From the NCBI RefSeq assembly GCF_934294775.1, contig NZ_CAKRAH010000009.1, positions 20,122 to 84,121 on the forward strand: a stretch of DNA of 64,000 nt, read 5' to 3'. This document shows positions 23,795 to 33,272 of this stretch, one piece after another (the first letter of the stretch is position 1; each line of letters opens with the position of its first letter). Under the pieces are notes generated by a model, which saw nothing but the letters and a program-made list of their open reading frames with translations, ran no database searches and was not told where the DNA came from. The translations under genes were made by a program, and so were the position numbers. Source of the stretch: an uncultured Dorea sp. (GTDB lineage: Bacteria > Bacillota > Clostridia > Lachnospirales > Lachnospiraceae).

Positions 23795-26347
23795 ATGAAG
23801 AAATCGTTTCAGATTTTCAAAAGAGATCTTGGCAGACTTTTCCGCAACCGGGCAGCAGTGCTGATTCTGGTAGGAATCAGTGTGTTACCGTCTCTGTATG
23901 CCTGGTTTAACATTGCGGCCAATATGGATCCATATGGGAATACCAGAGGAATTAAAGTGGCGGTTGCGAATCAGGATAAAGGGGCAGACAGTGAACAGAT
24001 ATCCCTGGATGCAGGAAAGACTATTATAGATAGTCTGAAGGAAAATAAGCAGCTGGGATGGACATTTGTAGACGAAAGTCAGGCAAAAAAAGAAGTCCGT
24101 TCCGGAAAATATTACGCTGCCATTGTGATACCGGAAGATTTTAGCGAGTCGCTTTTAAGTATCTTATCCGGAGATATCAAACAGCCAAAATTAGACTACT
24201 ATATTAATGAAAAGAAAAATGCCATTGCTCCAAAGATCACAGATACCGGAGCAAGTACGATCCAGCAGCAGATCAATGATACGTTTACATCTGTTGCAGC
24301 AGAATCCATCGCTGATCTGGTAGGAGAAAAAGCCGGAGATGTGGCAGGAAAAGTAGATGAAAATAATTCCGGAATTGTAAAGGATATCGCACAGATCAGA
24401 GAGAATCTGAAGGAATACAATCAGGTCCTTGATAATTTCCAGAAGACGGCAGATAAGTCAGATTCGGTGATCCAGACAGCGGTATCTGCCCTTGATCAGG
24501 TTAAGACAACTGCCGATACCGGAGCAGCAGCCTTAAAAGACAGTACCGCTGTCATGGATGATACAAGATCAGCAGTCGGTACATTTTCAAGTGAATTCGC
24601 TAAAGGATTATCAAACGGCGAGACACTTATGAATGATACGTATGTATCTGCCGCTGCAAAGCTTGGCGTATTTGAAACAAAAGCCTCACAGGCACTGACG
24701 ACTGTAGATGATACACTGACAACTGTAAACTCACTGGTGCAGAAGAACCGGGAACTCTTAGATCAGCTCCAGGCGCTGAATGACAAAATCCAGGGACATA
24801 CAGAACTTGCACAGCAGTTTTCGGCACTGATCGGTGAAAAGATCACGGAACTTCAAAATCAGAATACATCACTTCAGAATCTGATTACATCGCTGCAGAG
24901 TGGAAATGCAGGAATCAAAAATGCAGTTGAAACGGCGCAGACAACAAGAACTTCTCTTGAAAAGCTTGCCGCAAGCAGCAAAGAAAGCCTGCAGAATTAC
25001 AGGAATAGTTTCGATACTAATCTGATGCCGCAGCTGAATCAGTCATTAGACAGTCTTGCATCATTAAGCGGAAGTCTGTCATCAACACTGACTGGAATAG
25101 AACCTACAGTGAATCAGATGAAAGTGATCCTGAATCAGTTAAACCAGAGCTTAAAGGACAGCGCAAGTGCGCTTGGACAGACCGGAACGATACTTGCAAG
25201 GGTAGATGAGCTGCTGGCATCGGTACAGAATGACCTGGGAGCATTACAGAGCTCTGAACTTTATCAGAAGCTTGTATCACTGGAAGGAATTGACGCGGAT
25301 TCTATCGCAGATTTTATGTCATCACCGGTCAGCATCAATTCAAAAGTATTCTATGATGTAAAAAATTATGGATCAGGAATGACACCATTTTATACCAATC
25401 TTGCCCTCTGGGTAGGCGGGCTGATTCTTGTTTCTATCCTGAAACAGGAAGTAGACAAAGATGAAAAAATCAAAAGATTTACCGCAGCGAATGCATATTT
25501 TGGAAGATGGCTTTTGTTTGTGGCAGTAGGACTGGTACAGGGATTTATCGTATGTGTGGGAGATATCGTGCTGTTAAAGGCACAGTGTCTGCACCCGGTT
25601 GCATTTGTATGTGTCGGAATGTTCTGCTCATTTATCTATGTAAATATTATCTATGCACTGGCACTGACATTCAAACATATCGGAAAAGCATTAGGAGTGT
25701 TGCTTGTAATCCTGCAGATCCCTGGCTCGTCCGGAACCTATCCGATCGAGATGACACCGGCATTTTTCCAGCATCTGCATCCACTTCTTCCATTTACTTA
25801 TGGAATCAATGCCATGCGTGAGTGTGTTGCCGGGATGTATGGAACGAATATCTGGAAGGATGTGGGAATCCTGGCGATTTATTTCCCACTGTCGCTGCTG
25901 ATCGGACTGGGACTGCGGCCGCTTCTGATGAATCTTAATCATCTGTTTGATAAGCGTCTTGCAGAGACGGAGCTCATGCTTGGAGAGACGGAAGCAGAAG
26001 AAAGAAAACGTCCTGAGATTGCAATGATGATGAAGACACTGATGCAGGATGAAGAATGGAAGCAGGAATTTATGGAAAGATCTGCAGCCTTTGAACGCAG
26101 ATATCCGAAGATGATAAGATGGGGATTTGCAGGAATGATCGTGATACCGCTTATCTTTCTGGTGTTAATGTTCAGTCTGGAATCTAAACTGGTATTCCTG
26201 GTTCTGTGGATCGTATCGATCATCGTGCTGGCACTTTATCTAATCTGTGTAGAGTATTTCCACGATAAGATGGAACGCGAGCTGGAAGCAATTCATATAA
26301 CGACCGAAGAACTGATACACGAATTAAAGGAGGAAAGAGGCGAATGA
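23795..26347 (+). CDS. YhgE/Pip-family membrane protein (first of pair)
   Basis: 850 residues. An N-terminal membrane segment runs into the family block LYAWFNIAANMDPYGNTRGI. A long extracellular region (about 40-510) rich in Asn/Gln/Ser/Thr heptads forms a coiled-coil rod. About five C-terminal ABC-2-type membrane segments follow (from FYTNLALWVGGLILVSIL). A final cytoplasmic stretch plus two more TMs (MIRWGFAGMIVIPLIFLVLM) make it longer than its neighbour. Relatives are Pip (phage infection protein) and YhgE; some act in secretion or export. No ATPase is adjacent. It overlaps the next gene by ATGA. Confidence 0.9.
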   Translation: MKKSFQIFKRDLGRLFRNRAAVLILVGISVLPSLYAWFNIAANMDPYGNTRGIKVAVANQDKGADSEQISLDAGKTIIDSLKENKQLGWTFVDESQAKKEVRSGKYYAAIVIPEDFSESLLSILSGDIKQPKLDYYINEKKNAIAPKITDTGASTIQQQINDTFTSVAAESIADLVGEKAGDVAGKVDENNSGIVKDIAQIRENLKEYNQVLDNFQKTADKSDSVIQTAVSALDQVKTTADTGAAALKDSTAVMDDTRSAVGTFSSEFAKGLSNGETLMNDTYVSAAAKLGVFETKASQALTTVDDTLTTVNSLVQKNRELLDQLQALNDKIQGHTELAQQFSALIGEKITELQNQNTSLQNLITSLQSGNAGIKNAVETAQTTRTSLEKLAASSKESLQNYRNSFDTNLMPQLNQSLDSLASLSGSLSSTLTGIEPTVNQMKVILNQLNQSLKDSASALGQTGTILARVDELLASVQNDLGALQSSELYQKLVSLEGIDADSIADFMSSPVSINSKVFYDVKNYGSGMTPFYTNLALWVGGLILVSILKQEVDKDEKIKRFTAANAYFGRWLLFVAVGLVQGFIVCVGDIVLLKAQCLHPVAFVCVGMFCSFIYVNIIYALALTFKHIGKALGVLLVILQIPGSSGTYPIEMTPAFFQHLHPLLPFTYGINAMRECVAGMYGTNIWKDVGILAIYFPLSLLIGLGLRPLLMNLNHLFDKRLAETELMLGETEAEERKRPEIAMMMKTLMQDEEWKQEFMERSAAFERRYPKMIRWGFAGMIVIPLIFLVLMFSLESKLVFLVLWIVSIIVLALYLICVEYFHDKMERELEAIHITTEELIHELKEERGE

Positions 26348-28527
26348 GAAATATATGGGAAATCTTCCGAAGAGACGTAAAACGGATCCGAAAGAATGTA
26401 ATAGCCATGATCGTAATCGTTGGTATTACGGTCGTACCGTGCCTCTATGCCTGGTTTAATATTGCTGCCAGCTGGGATCCGTATGGAAATACAGGCAATC
26501 TGAAAGTAGCAGTAGCAAGTGTGGATGAAGGATACGAAGGCAGTATCATTCCAATCCAGATCAATGTCGGGGATCAGGTGCTGACCTCACTTCGGAGTAA
26601 TTCACAGCTGGACTGGGTATTTACGAATAAGAAAAAGGCAGTAGAAGGAGTAAAATCCGGAAAATATTATGCGGCAATCGTGATACCAAAAGATTTCAGT
26701 AACGATATGATGAGTATCTTCTCTGAAGATATAAGCAAGCCAAGCATTACGTACTATTCGAATGCAAAAGAAAATGCAATCGCACCGAAAGTAACAGATA
26801 AAGGTGCAAGTGCAATCAAGACACAGGTCAACGAAGTATTCGTAGAGACGGTGACAAATACAGCACTGACGTCATTTAAGACAATTGCAAATGCAGCGGA
26901 CCAGGGCGGTGTAGAATCCATTGCGCTGAATCTTGCCAATAATCTGGATAAGATTGCATCGGATCTGAATACAGCATCTGCAACACTTCAGTCATTTTCA
27001 GGAATGACGTCATCAGCACAGCAGTTACTGGACACCACCGGAACATTTTTAAAAGAGACACAGAGCCGGTCATCGGATACTGCATCGTCACTTAAGAAGA
27101 CGAAAAAGTCATTCAGCGGAATTCAGGGAACGATAAGCGGTGCAACCGACGGGGTAAATGAAGCGCTGAATTCCGGAAAAGATTTTTATGCACAGATGTC
27201 TGACATCGTGGATCAGGCATTTTCATCGAATTCATCCAGTGCAGATGATATCGCCGGAACGCTCAATACGCTGGCTTCAAGAGTACAGAAAGTAATCGAT
27301 GCGTATACATCACTGCAAAATGCGATCAATGGTATTAATGTAGATGATTTTGCAGAACTGAACCAGATCAAAGGAAATATCATAGGAAAGCTTGGAGAGA
27401 CCATTGCAACACAGACAGAACTAAGAGATAAGCTTACGAATACAGCAGCATCTCTGCAGGGGGCGGCTTCCGATGCGGTGAATAACAAAGCAGAGCTCGA
27501 CGCCCTGATCAAATCAAGTGCGGACAGTCTCGCAAGTGTGAAATCTGATTATGAAAAGAATGTAAAAGGAAGCCTTAATAAGCTTTCCTCTTCACTTGGA
27601 GATACAAGCGGCAGCCTCAGTACACTTATGAACCAGCTAGATCAGAGTGTGGATGGCGTCTATGATCTTTCAAGTACGGCATCATCTGACCTTACAGAGA
27701 TTGAAAAGGCACTGAATAATTCCTGTGATCTTTTGAACCAGGCAGCTGCAAAGATTACAGATACGACAGCAAAGATTGGAGAAATGCAGGAAAGCGGTGA
27801 TTTCTCACAGCTTCAGGAGCTGATATCAGGAGATTCGAATGTGATTGCAGAGTTCCTTGCGGCTCCGGTAAGTCTGAAGACGAATAAGATCTATAAGATT
27901 GAAAATTATGGATCGTCCATGGCACCGTTTTATTCTACGTTGTCTATCTGGATTGGCGGAATCGTTCTGGTTGCCATGTTAAAGACGGGTGTATCAGAAA
28001 AATGTGCAAAAGGATTACGAAGAGTAAAACCACATCAGGAATATCTGGGAAGATATCTGATCTTCCTCGTGGTTGGTCTGATGCAGAGTACACTGATCTG
28101 TCTCGGAGATCTGCTATACCTTGGAATACAGTGTAAGCATCCGTTCCTGTTCATGCTGGCAGGATGGTTCTCAAGCATTGTATATGTCAATATTATCTAT
28201 ACACTTACGGTGTCATTCGGAGATATCGGTAAAGCGGTAAGCGTTGTGCTTCTGGTTGTACAGGTGGCAGGTTCGGGAGGAACGTTCCCGATCGAGGTTG
28301 CGCCGGCATTTTTCAAAGCCGTATATCCGCTGCTTCCGTTCGTACACAGCATGGCGGCCCTCAGGGAGACTATTGGAGGTATGTATGGAATGACATACTG
28401 GATCGAACTTGGAAAACTTGGAATCTTCCTGATATTGTCACTGATCCTTGGTCTGGTGCTTAGAAAGCCGATCATCCGGATGAATGAGGCATTTGCTGAA
28501 AAACTGGAAGAAACTAAGATTATGTAA
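26344..28527 (+). CDS. YhgE/Pip-family membrane protein (second of pair)
   Basis: 727-residue paralogue of the preceding protein: CLYAWFNIAASWDPYGNTGN near the N terminus, extracellular coiled-coil-like region to about residue 525, then GSSMAPFYSTLSIWIGGIVL and about five membrane segments with the same spacing. It lacks the C-terminal extra TM pair. Start and stop of the pair overlap (ATGA), so they are likely made in equal amounts and may form a heteromer. The function is not established. A terminator follows at 28611. Confidence 0.9.
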   Translation: MRNIWEIFRRDVKRIRKNVIAMIVIVGITVVPCLYAWFNIAASWDPYGNTGNLKVAVASVDEGYEGSIIPIQINVGDQVLTSLRSNSQLDWVFTNKKKAVEGVKSGKYYAAIVIPKDFSNDMMSIFSEDISKPSITYYSNAKENAIAPKVTDKGASAIKTQVNEVFVETVTNTALTSFKTIANAADQGGVESIALNLANNLDKIASDLNTASATLQSFSGMTSSAQQLLDTTGTFLKETQSRSSDTASSLKKTKKSFSGIQGTISGATDGVNEALNSGKDFYAQMSDIVDQAFSSNSSSADDIAGTLNTLASRVQKVIDAYTSLQNAINGINVDDFAELNQIKGNIIGKLGETIATQTELRDKLTNTAASLQGAASDAVNNKAELDALIKSSADSLASVKSDYEKNVKGSLNKLSSSLGDTSGSLSTLMNQLDQSVDGVYDLSSTASSDLTEIEKALNNSCDLLNQAAAKITDTTAKIGEMQESGDFSQLQELISGDSNVIAEFLAAPVSLKTNKIYKIENYGSSMAPFYSTLSIWIGGIVLVAMLKTGVSEKCAKGLRRVKPHQEYLGRYLIFLVVGLMQSTLICLGDLLYLGIQCKHPFLFMLAGWFSSIVYVNIIYTLTVSFGDIGKAVSVVLLVVQVAGSGGTFPIEVAPAFFKAVYPLLPFVHSMAALRETIGGMYGMTYWIELGKLGIFLILSLILGLVLRKPIIRMNEAFAEKLEETKIM

Positions 28528-28610
28528 TCATATGATGAAAAAAGAATACAGGATGTATGAAGTCTTTGGGCACCGGAATGGGGAATAAGATACCGGGCAT
28601 ACATCAGGAT

Positions 28611-28656
28611 AAAAGAGAGACAGAAAGTAAGTTGACAATGAATGTCTCTCTTTTTT
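28611..28656 (+). terminator. Terminator of the YhgE pair
   Basis: GAGAGACA (28615-28622, preceded by AAAA) pairs with TGTCTCTC (28643-28650), 20-base loop, then TTTTTT. Confidence 0.85.
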
Positions 28657-28669
28657 CGTATAACCTGAA

Positions 28670-28698
28670 TTGAAAAAGTGATTTTTATATGATAGAAT
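28670..28698 (+). promoter_or_regulatory. Promoter of pyrE
   Basis: TTGAAA (28670-28675), 17-bp spacer, TAGAAT (28693-28698), 61 bases before the pyrE ATG. Confidence 0.65.
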
Positions 28699-28758
28699 TA
28701 TAAAGAATTATGAGAACTAATAAGACCGGAAGGTCAGAATATATGGAGGTATCAGAAT

Positions 28759-29439
28759 ATGGAAAGCTATAAGCAGGAATTTATTGAATTTATGGTAGAA
28801 AGTGATGTGCTCAAATTTGGAGAGTTTACATTAAAAAGTGGAAGAAAGTCTCCATTCTTTATGAATGCAGGAGCATATGTGACAGGATCACAGCTTAAAA
28901 AATTAGGACAGTATTATGCAAAAGCCATTCATGACACATATGGTGATGATTTTGATGTATTATTTGGACCAGCTTACAAGGGAATTCCACTTGGTGTTGT
29001 GACAGCAATTGCTTATAGTGATCTGTATGGAAAAGAAGTACGTTACTGTTCCGACAGAAAAGAAGAAAAAGACCATGGCGCAGATAAGGGAAGCTTCCTT
29101 GGAAGCAAGTTAAAAGACGGAGACCGTGTCATCATGATCGAAGATGTGACAACATCCGGAAAATCCATGGAAGAGACCGTACCAAAGGTAAAAGGTGCAG
29201 CAGATGTAACCATCGTAGGACTGATGGTATCACTGAACCGTATGGAAGTCGGAAAAGGCGGAGAAAAATGTGCGCTTGATGAAGTAAAAGAGTTATATGG
29301 ATTTGATACAGCGGCAATCGTTACAATGGAAGAAGTTGTAGAATGCCTGTATAACAAAGAATGCAACGGAAAAATTGTGATCGATGATACATTAAAAGCA
29401 GCCATCGACGCATATTATGAACAGTATGGTGCGAAATAA
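28759..29439 (+). CDS. pyrE: Orotate phosphoribosyltransferase
   Basis: 226 residues; converts orotate and PRPP to OMP. The PRPP-binding motif VIMIEDVTTSGKS is near residue 120 and the flexible-loop lysines lie in SDRKEEKDHGADKG. ATATGGAGGT precedes the ATG. It has its own promoter after the YhgE terminator, so its expression is separable from pyrF-pyrK-pyrD. Confidence 0.97.
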   Translation: MESYKQEFIEFMVESDVLKFGEFTLKSGRKSPFFMNAGAYVTGSQLKKLGQYYAKAIHDTYGDDFDVLFGPAYKGIPLGVVTAIAYSDLYGKEVRYCSDRKEEKDHGADKGSFLGSKLKDGDRVIMIEDVTTSGKSMEETVPKVKGAADVTIVGLMVSLNRMEVGKGGEKCALDEVKELYGFDTAAIVTMEEVVECLYNKECNGKIVIDDTLKAAIDAYYEQYGAK

Positions 29440-29474
29440 TAAAAGCACAGATCAAAAAAGCGGAGGAACGGACA

Positions 29475-29627
29475 ATGAACGAAAAAGCTTATAAGACTAT
29501 GGGACTTGCAGGCGGAGCCGGAATTGCAGTAGGTATCGTTGTGGCAGTCGTAGGAGTAGCAGCCGGGATCATCTCGATCATCAGCGGGGCACGCCTGTTA
29601 AAAGAGCGGAAAGGGTTATTATTTTAA
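29475..29627 (+). CDS. Small single-pass membrane protein
   Basis: 50 codons, ATG at 29475 with GGAGG 8 bases upstream and TAA at 29625. A short polar start (MNEKAYKTMG) is followed by a long Gly/Ala/Val/Ile membrane helix (residues about 11-38) and a basic end (GARLLKERKGLLF). The strong ribosome site, good hydrophobic pattern and position 35 bases after pyrE argue that it is real. Function unknown. Confidence 0.7.
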   Translation: MNEKAYKTMGLAGGAGIAVGIVVAVVGVAAGIISIISGARLLKERKGLLF

Positions 29628-29640
29628 CCAGATCAGGTAA

Positions 29641-29681
29641 GTTCCCCTGCTTCAATTGCGAAAAGCAATCGCAGTGGGAAC
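29641..29681 (+). other. Long hairpin downstream of the small membrane protein gene
   Basis: GTTCCC (29641-29646) pairs with GGGAAC (29676-29681); inside it CTGC pairs with GCAG and ATTGC with GCAAT around a GAAAA loop. There is no T run after it, so it may be an RNA stabiliser or a weak terminator. Confidence 0.5.
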
Positions 29682-29724
29682 ATGTCTTGTATTATATACA
29701 GGGGAATGAAAGGTTATCACTCGG

Positions 29725-30243
29725 ATGGTAACTATGTTAGAAGGGAGTATAAAATTGGATTCAGGGAGAACAAGAAGAATCCGGATACTGGGGAAGATAC
29801 TGTTTGTATTATATGTTATATTTATTATATATTTCCTGTTGTTCTCTGACTGGTACGGGCGTACCGGTGAAATGCAGGAATACCACTATAATCTGGTGCT
29901 GTTTCAGGAAATAAAAAGATTCTGGCAGTATCGGGAGCAGCTGGGATTCTTTGCTATGTTCACGAATTTATTTGGAAATGTGATCATATTCATTCCATTT
30001 GGCTTTTTTCTTCCGATGGGAAGCAGATACAGAAGTTTCTTTACAACCACATTTTACAGCTTTGGGTTAAGCCTTGGTGTAGAGATGTTTCAGTTTATTA
30101 CAAAAGTAGGAAGTTTTGATGTAGATGACCTGCTTTTGAATACCATCGGGGGAACATGTGGCTATATATTATTTGCAATATGCGCAGCAATAAGGAGAAG
30201 CAGAAGACATGCTGGGAAAAAGACTAAGAACAGAAGACGATAG
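29725..30243 (+). CDS. VanZ-like membrane protein
   Basis: Up to 172 residues. The VanZ pattern is present: LFGNVIIFIPFGFFLP, then a later helix with SLGVEMFQFI and DVDDLLLNTIGGTCGYILF. Four membrane helices and a very basic tail (RRSRRHAGKKTKNRRR). VanZ relatives are linked to glycopeptide tolerance and wall metabolism, though the reaction is unknown. The start is uncertain: the ATG at 29725 gives the longest form, but AAGGGAG at 29741-29747 fits a TTG at 29755 better. The end overlaps the next frame by 35 bases. Confidence 0.85.
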   Translation: MVTMLEGSIKLDSGRTRRIRILGKILFVLYVIFIIYFLLFSDWYGRTGEMQEYHYNLVLFQEIKRFWQYREQLGFFAMFTNLFGNVIIFIPFGFFLPMGSRYRSFFTTTFYSFGLSLGVEMFQFITKVGSFDVDDLLLNTIGGTCGYILFAICAAIRRSRRHAGKKTKNRRR

Positions 30244-30601
30244 AATCAAAGCGGCAGCAAAAGCCCGCAAAAAAAAGCGCAAAAAGATGCTCAGAACAAA
30301 ATATGGACAGAAAGCAGTCAGACACTCCAAGAGGGGTGTCTATTCCTGTACTTATGCAGCTGTCATAGCATTTCTGGTAATTGTAATGATATTATTTTCA
30401 TTCAAGAACAGAGGGGATGTAGGTATTCTGATAGGATTTTGCGGACTGGGAACGGCAGTCATGTCCGTGATCGGAATATGGCTGGGAATCAAAGGATTAA
30501 AAGAGCGCGAGAAGAATTATGTAACCTGCAAAGTAGGAATTACAACGAATGCTATATTTTTAGTGATGATGGCAGCAATGTTTGCAAGGGGGCTTGTATA
30601 G
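30209..30601 (+). CDS. Small basic membrane protein (DUF6142-like)
   Basis: 130 residues. A strongly basic cytoplasmic N terminus (KAAAKARKKKRKKMLRTKYG) precedes three membrane helices (AAVIAFLVIVMILFSF; GILIGFCGLGTAVMSVIGIW; TNAIFLVMMAAMFARGLV). I recall this pattern as DUF6142 of Lachnospiraceae; that name is from memory. It overlaps the VanZ-like gene by 35 bases and abuts the next ATG with no gap, so the three are one operon. Function unknown. Confidence 0.75.
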   Translation: MLGKRLRTEDDRIKAAAKARKKKRKKMLRTKYGQKAVRHSKRGVYSCTYAAVIAFLVIVMILFSFKNRGDVGILIGFCGLGTAVMSVIGIWLGIKGLKEREKNYVTCKVGITTNAIFLVMMAAMFARGLV

Positions 30602-32644
30602 ATGATAGAAGAAAGATATGAACTGGCACTGGAACGTATCCGTACGATGCAGACGGAGGAGACGGTAAAGGAGCCTTATAGAAGATATTTCCGGCAGATG
30701 GCAGAATTTGTCCTGATGCTGGATGAACTGCGGGGGGAGCTTCTGGATGGAAGATACCAGAAGCTTGAGCTGCATGCATTAAAAGAATGGAACGAACGTC
30801 TGTATCAGGACGTTCTGCCGGGGCAGTATGAAACAAGTTATGCCAATCCGGATTATGCATGTGCACTTCTCGGGGAAGAATACGGGCAGATATTGAGTGC
30901 TTTGTATACGGAACTGAGGGGTGCAATTGTCTATGTATTCGAAGGAAAGACGGAATATCTGGATGTGTTGTATGAACTTCTGATCGAAGTATATAACCAG
31001 TTCGAAGAAGAACCGGATATCAAGGCAGTCCGCAATATTTTTTACTGGTATGCAAGTGATTATTGTGATGTCTTTGTTGCAGACCGGGTAAGAGAGCAGA
31101 TACTTCCTGAAGAATCATTTGCCACAGATATTATTGAGAACAGTGATCTGTCTGACCTGCGTTATCTGTATCAGTTTGGAGAATATATCAGTGATAATGA
31201 ATGGAAAACCGCAGAGCATCTGATGAAGCTTCCGGAGGAGACCATTCAGAAGATGGCAGATGTATATACAGAAGGATACCGGATTGGATTCATTAACACT
31301 GGAAAAGACCTGTCTAAAAAATCGGTTGTAAATATCCGGTATATTCTGGGATTTGAAAGAGTTGTAAAAAAGGCAATTGAGAACTTTGAAAAAATGGGGC
31401 TGAAGCCTGTAATCTACCGTGCGGCAGTCAGTGTCCTGACGAAGAGACAGCATATCAAGATTGGATATTACGGTGCTGTAGCGAACAAGCAGTATGAATA
31501 CGACCACAAAGATGACCAGGCGTTGTTCCTGGATAAGAAATTCATGGAGCGTAGGCTGGAAGTTATGCAGACCACTTATGAACATCATAAAAAAGAGGCA
31601 GCAGGATTTGCAGGTCCGGCAGTGATAGAGATGTTCGGGGAAGAGCCGTTTGAACCACAGGCAAAAGAGTCGGTGATCAAGCTGTCGAAGAATCAGGAAG
31701 AACTGGTACTAAGCGGGGACAGCAGACAGAGCCAGATGGTGAACCGTTATATCAAAGGTGAGGAACGAAGTTTTACGATCATCGCATATCCGGTTCCGGA
31801 GATCGGGAAACAATACGAAGAGATCTTTGATGAGATCATCAAGATCAATACACTGGATGCAAAAGTATACGAGAAAGTGCAGCAGACACTGATCGATGCA
31901 CTGGATCAGGGAGAATATGTGCACATCCTGGGACAGAACGGGAACCGTACAGACTTAAAAGTACAGCTGCATCTATTGCAGGATCCGGACAAAGAAACCA
32001 TATTTGAAAACTGTGTGGCAGATGTGAATATTCCGGTTGGAGAAGTATTTACCTCACCGGTTCTGGAAGGTACGAATGGGGTATTGCATGTCGGCAAAGT
32101 CTATCTGAATGAACTGCAGTACCGTGATCTGGAGATTGCATTTTCCAATGGTATGGTTTCAGAATATAATTGTGCCAATTTTGAGCGTGAACTGGAGAAT
32201 AAGGCCTATATTCACGATAATGTGTTGTATAAGCATCCAACACTTCCGCTTGGGGAATTTGCGATCGGAACGAATACAACCGCATATGTAACTGCGAAGA
32301 AGTATGGCATCGAAGATAAGATGCCGATTCTGATCGCAGAAAAGATGGGGCCGCATTTTGCGGTAGGAGATACCTGTTACAGCTGGTGTGAGGATATTAA
32401 AGTCTATAACCCGAACGGAAAAGAAATCATTGCCAGAGACAACTCGGTATCGATCCGCAGAAAAGAAGATGTATCAAAAGCATATTTCCACTGCCATACA
32501 GATATCACGATTCCATATGAAGAACTGGGCAGTATTGTGGTCGTTACCAAAGATGGAAATGAGATAAAATTGCTTGAAAATGGAAAATTTGTACTTTCTG
32601 GTACAGAGATTTTAAATGAACCATTGAAAAATTCTAATAAATAG
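30602..32644 (+). CDS. M29-like metallo-aminopeptidase with N-terminal extension
   Basis: 680 residues. The C-terminal 350 residues follow the M29 (PepS/AmpT-type) aminopeptidase pattern: NIPVGEVFTSPV (ligand Glu), DLEIAFSNGMV, LGEFAIGTN (ligand Glu), a His in MGPHFAVGDTCYSW and a final HCHTDITI with His and Asp. The first about 300 residues are an extra helical domain (RYELALERIRTMQTEE onward) not found in standard 400-residue M29 enzymes. No signal peptide, so cytoplasmic. It would cleave N-terminal residues from peptides. It starts one base after the DUF6142-like gene. Confidence 0.75.
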   Translation: MIEERYELALERIRTMQTEETVKEPYRRYFRQMAEFVLMLDELRGELLDGRYQKLELHALKEWNERLYQDVLPGQYETSYANPDYACALLGEEYGQILSALYTELRGAIVYVFEGKTEYLDVLYELLIEVYNQFEEEPDIKAVRNIFYWYASDYCDVFVADRVREQILPEESFATDIIENSDLSDLRYLYQFGEYISDNEWKTAEHLMKLPEETIQKMADVYTEGYRIGFINTGKDLSKKSVVNIRYILGFERVVKKAIENFEKMGLKPVIYRAAVSVLTKRQHIKIGYYGAVANKQYEYDHKDDQALFLDKKFMERRLEVMQTTYEHHKKEAAGFAGPAVIEMFGEEPFEPQAKESVIKLSKNQEELVLSGDSRQSQMVNRYIKGEERSFTIIAYPVPEIGKQYEEIFDEIIKINTLDAKVYEKVQQTLIDALDQGEYVHILGQNGNRTDLKVQLHLLQDPDKETIFENCVADVNIPVGEVFTSPVLEGTNGVLHVGKVYLNELQYRDLEIAFSNGMVSEYNCANFERELENKAYIHDNVLYKHPTLPLGEFAIGTNTTAYVTAKKYGIEDKMPILIAEKMGPHFAVGDTCYSWCEDIKVYNPNGKEIIARDNSVSIRRKEDVSKAYFHCHTDITIPYEELGSIVVVTKDGNEIKLLENGKFVLSGTEILNEPLKNSNK

Positions 32645-32686
32645 GGTATGATTTATTTGTCAAACTTATAAGAAAGGATGAAAATT

Positions 32687-33199
32687 ATGCCAAAAGTAGG
32701 AATTATTATGGGCAGCGACTCAGATCTTAAGGTTATGAGCAAAGCTGCAGTAATGCTGGAAGAGTTAGGAATCGATTATGAGATGACCATCATCTCAGCA
32801 CATCGTGAACCAGATGAACTGATTGAATGGACCAGAGGAGCAGAAGACCGTGGAATAAAGGTTATGATCGCCGGTGCAGGAATGGCAGCAGCCCTTCCGG
32901 GAATGTGCGCAGCATTATTTGCCCTTCCGGTTATTGGTGTACCTCTCTCAGGAAAGAATCTGGACGGAATGGATGCAGTGTTCTCAATCATGCAGATGCC
33001 GCCGGGAGTTCCGGTTGCAACCGTAGCAATTGACGGAGCGAAGAATGCAGCAATCCTTGCAGCAAAGATTCTTGCAGCATCAGATGAAGCACTTCTGAAA
33101 AAGCTGAAAGAATATACAAACGAACAGAAAGAAGCAGTAAAAGCCAAGTCTGCAAAGCTTGATTCGATCGGATATGAGGCATATCTGGCATCGAAATAA
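32687..33199 (+). CDS. purE: N5-carboxyaminoimidazole ribonucleotide mutase
   Basis: 170 residues, class I PurE, catalysing the N5-CAIR to CAIR step of purine synthesis. Motifs GIIMGSDSDLKVM, ISAHREP and the SGKNLDG loop are present. The ATG at 32687 is chosen over 32678 because AAAGG (32673-32677) lies 9 bases before it. No purK is in the window. First gene of the purE-purM-purN-purD run. Confidence 0.97.
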   Translation: MPKVGIIMGSDSDLKVMSKAAVMLEELGIDYEMTIISAHREPDELIEWTRGAEDRGIKVMIAGAGMAAALPGMCAALFALPVIGVPLSGKNLDGMDAVFSIMQMPPGVPVATVAIDGAKNAAILAAKILAASDEALLKKLKEYTNEQKEAVKAKSAKLDSIGYEAYLASK

Positions 33200-33272
33200 A
33201 AGAAAACTTATAAAAGATAAATAAAAATCAGGTATCAGAAAAAACAAAACAAAGTACATAAGGAGACGGGTT

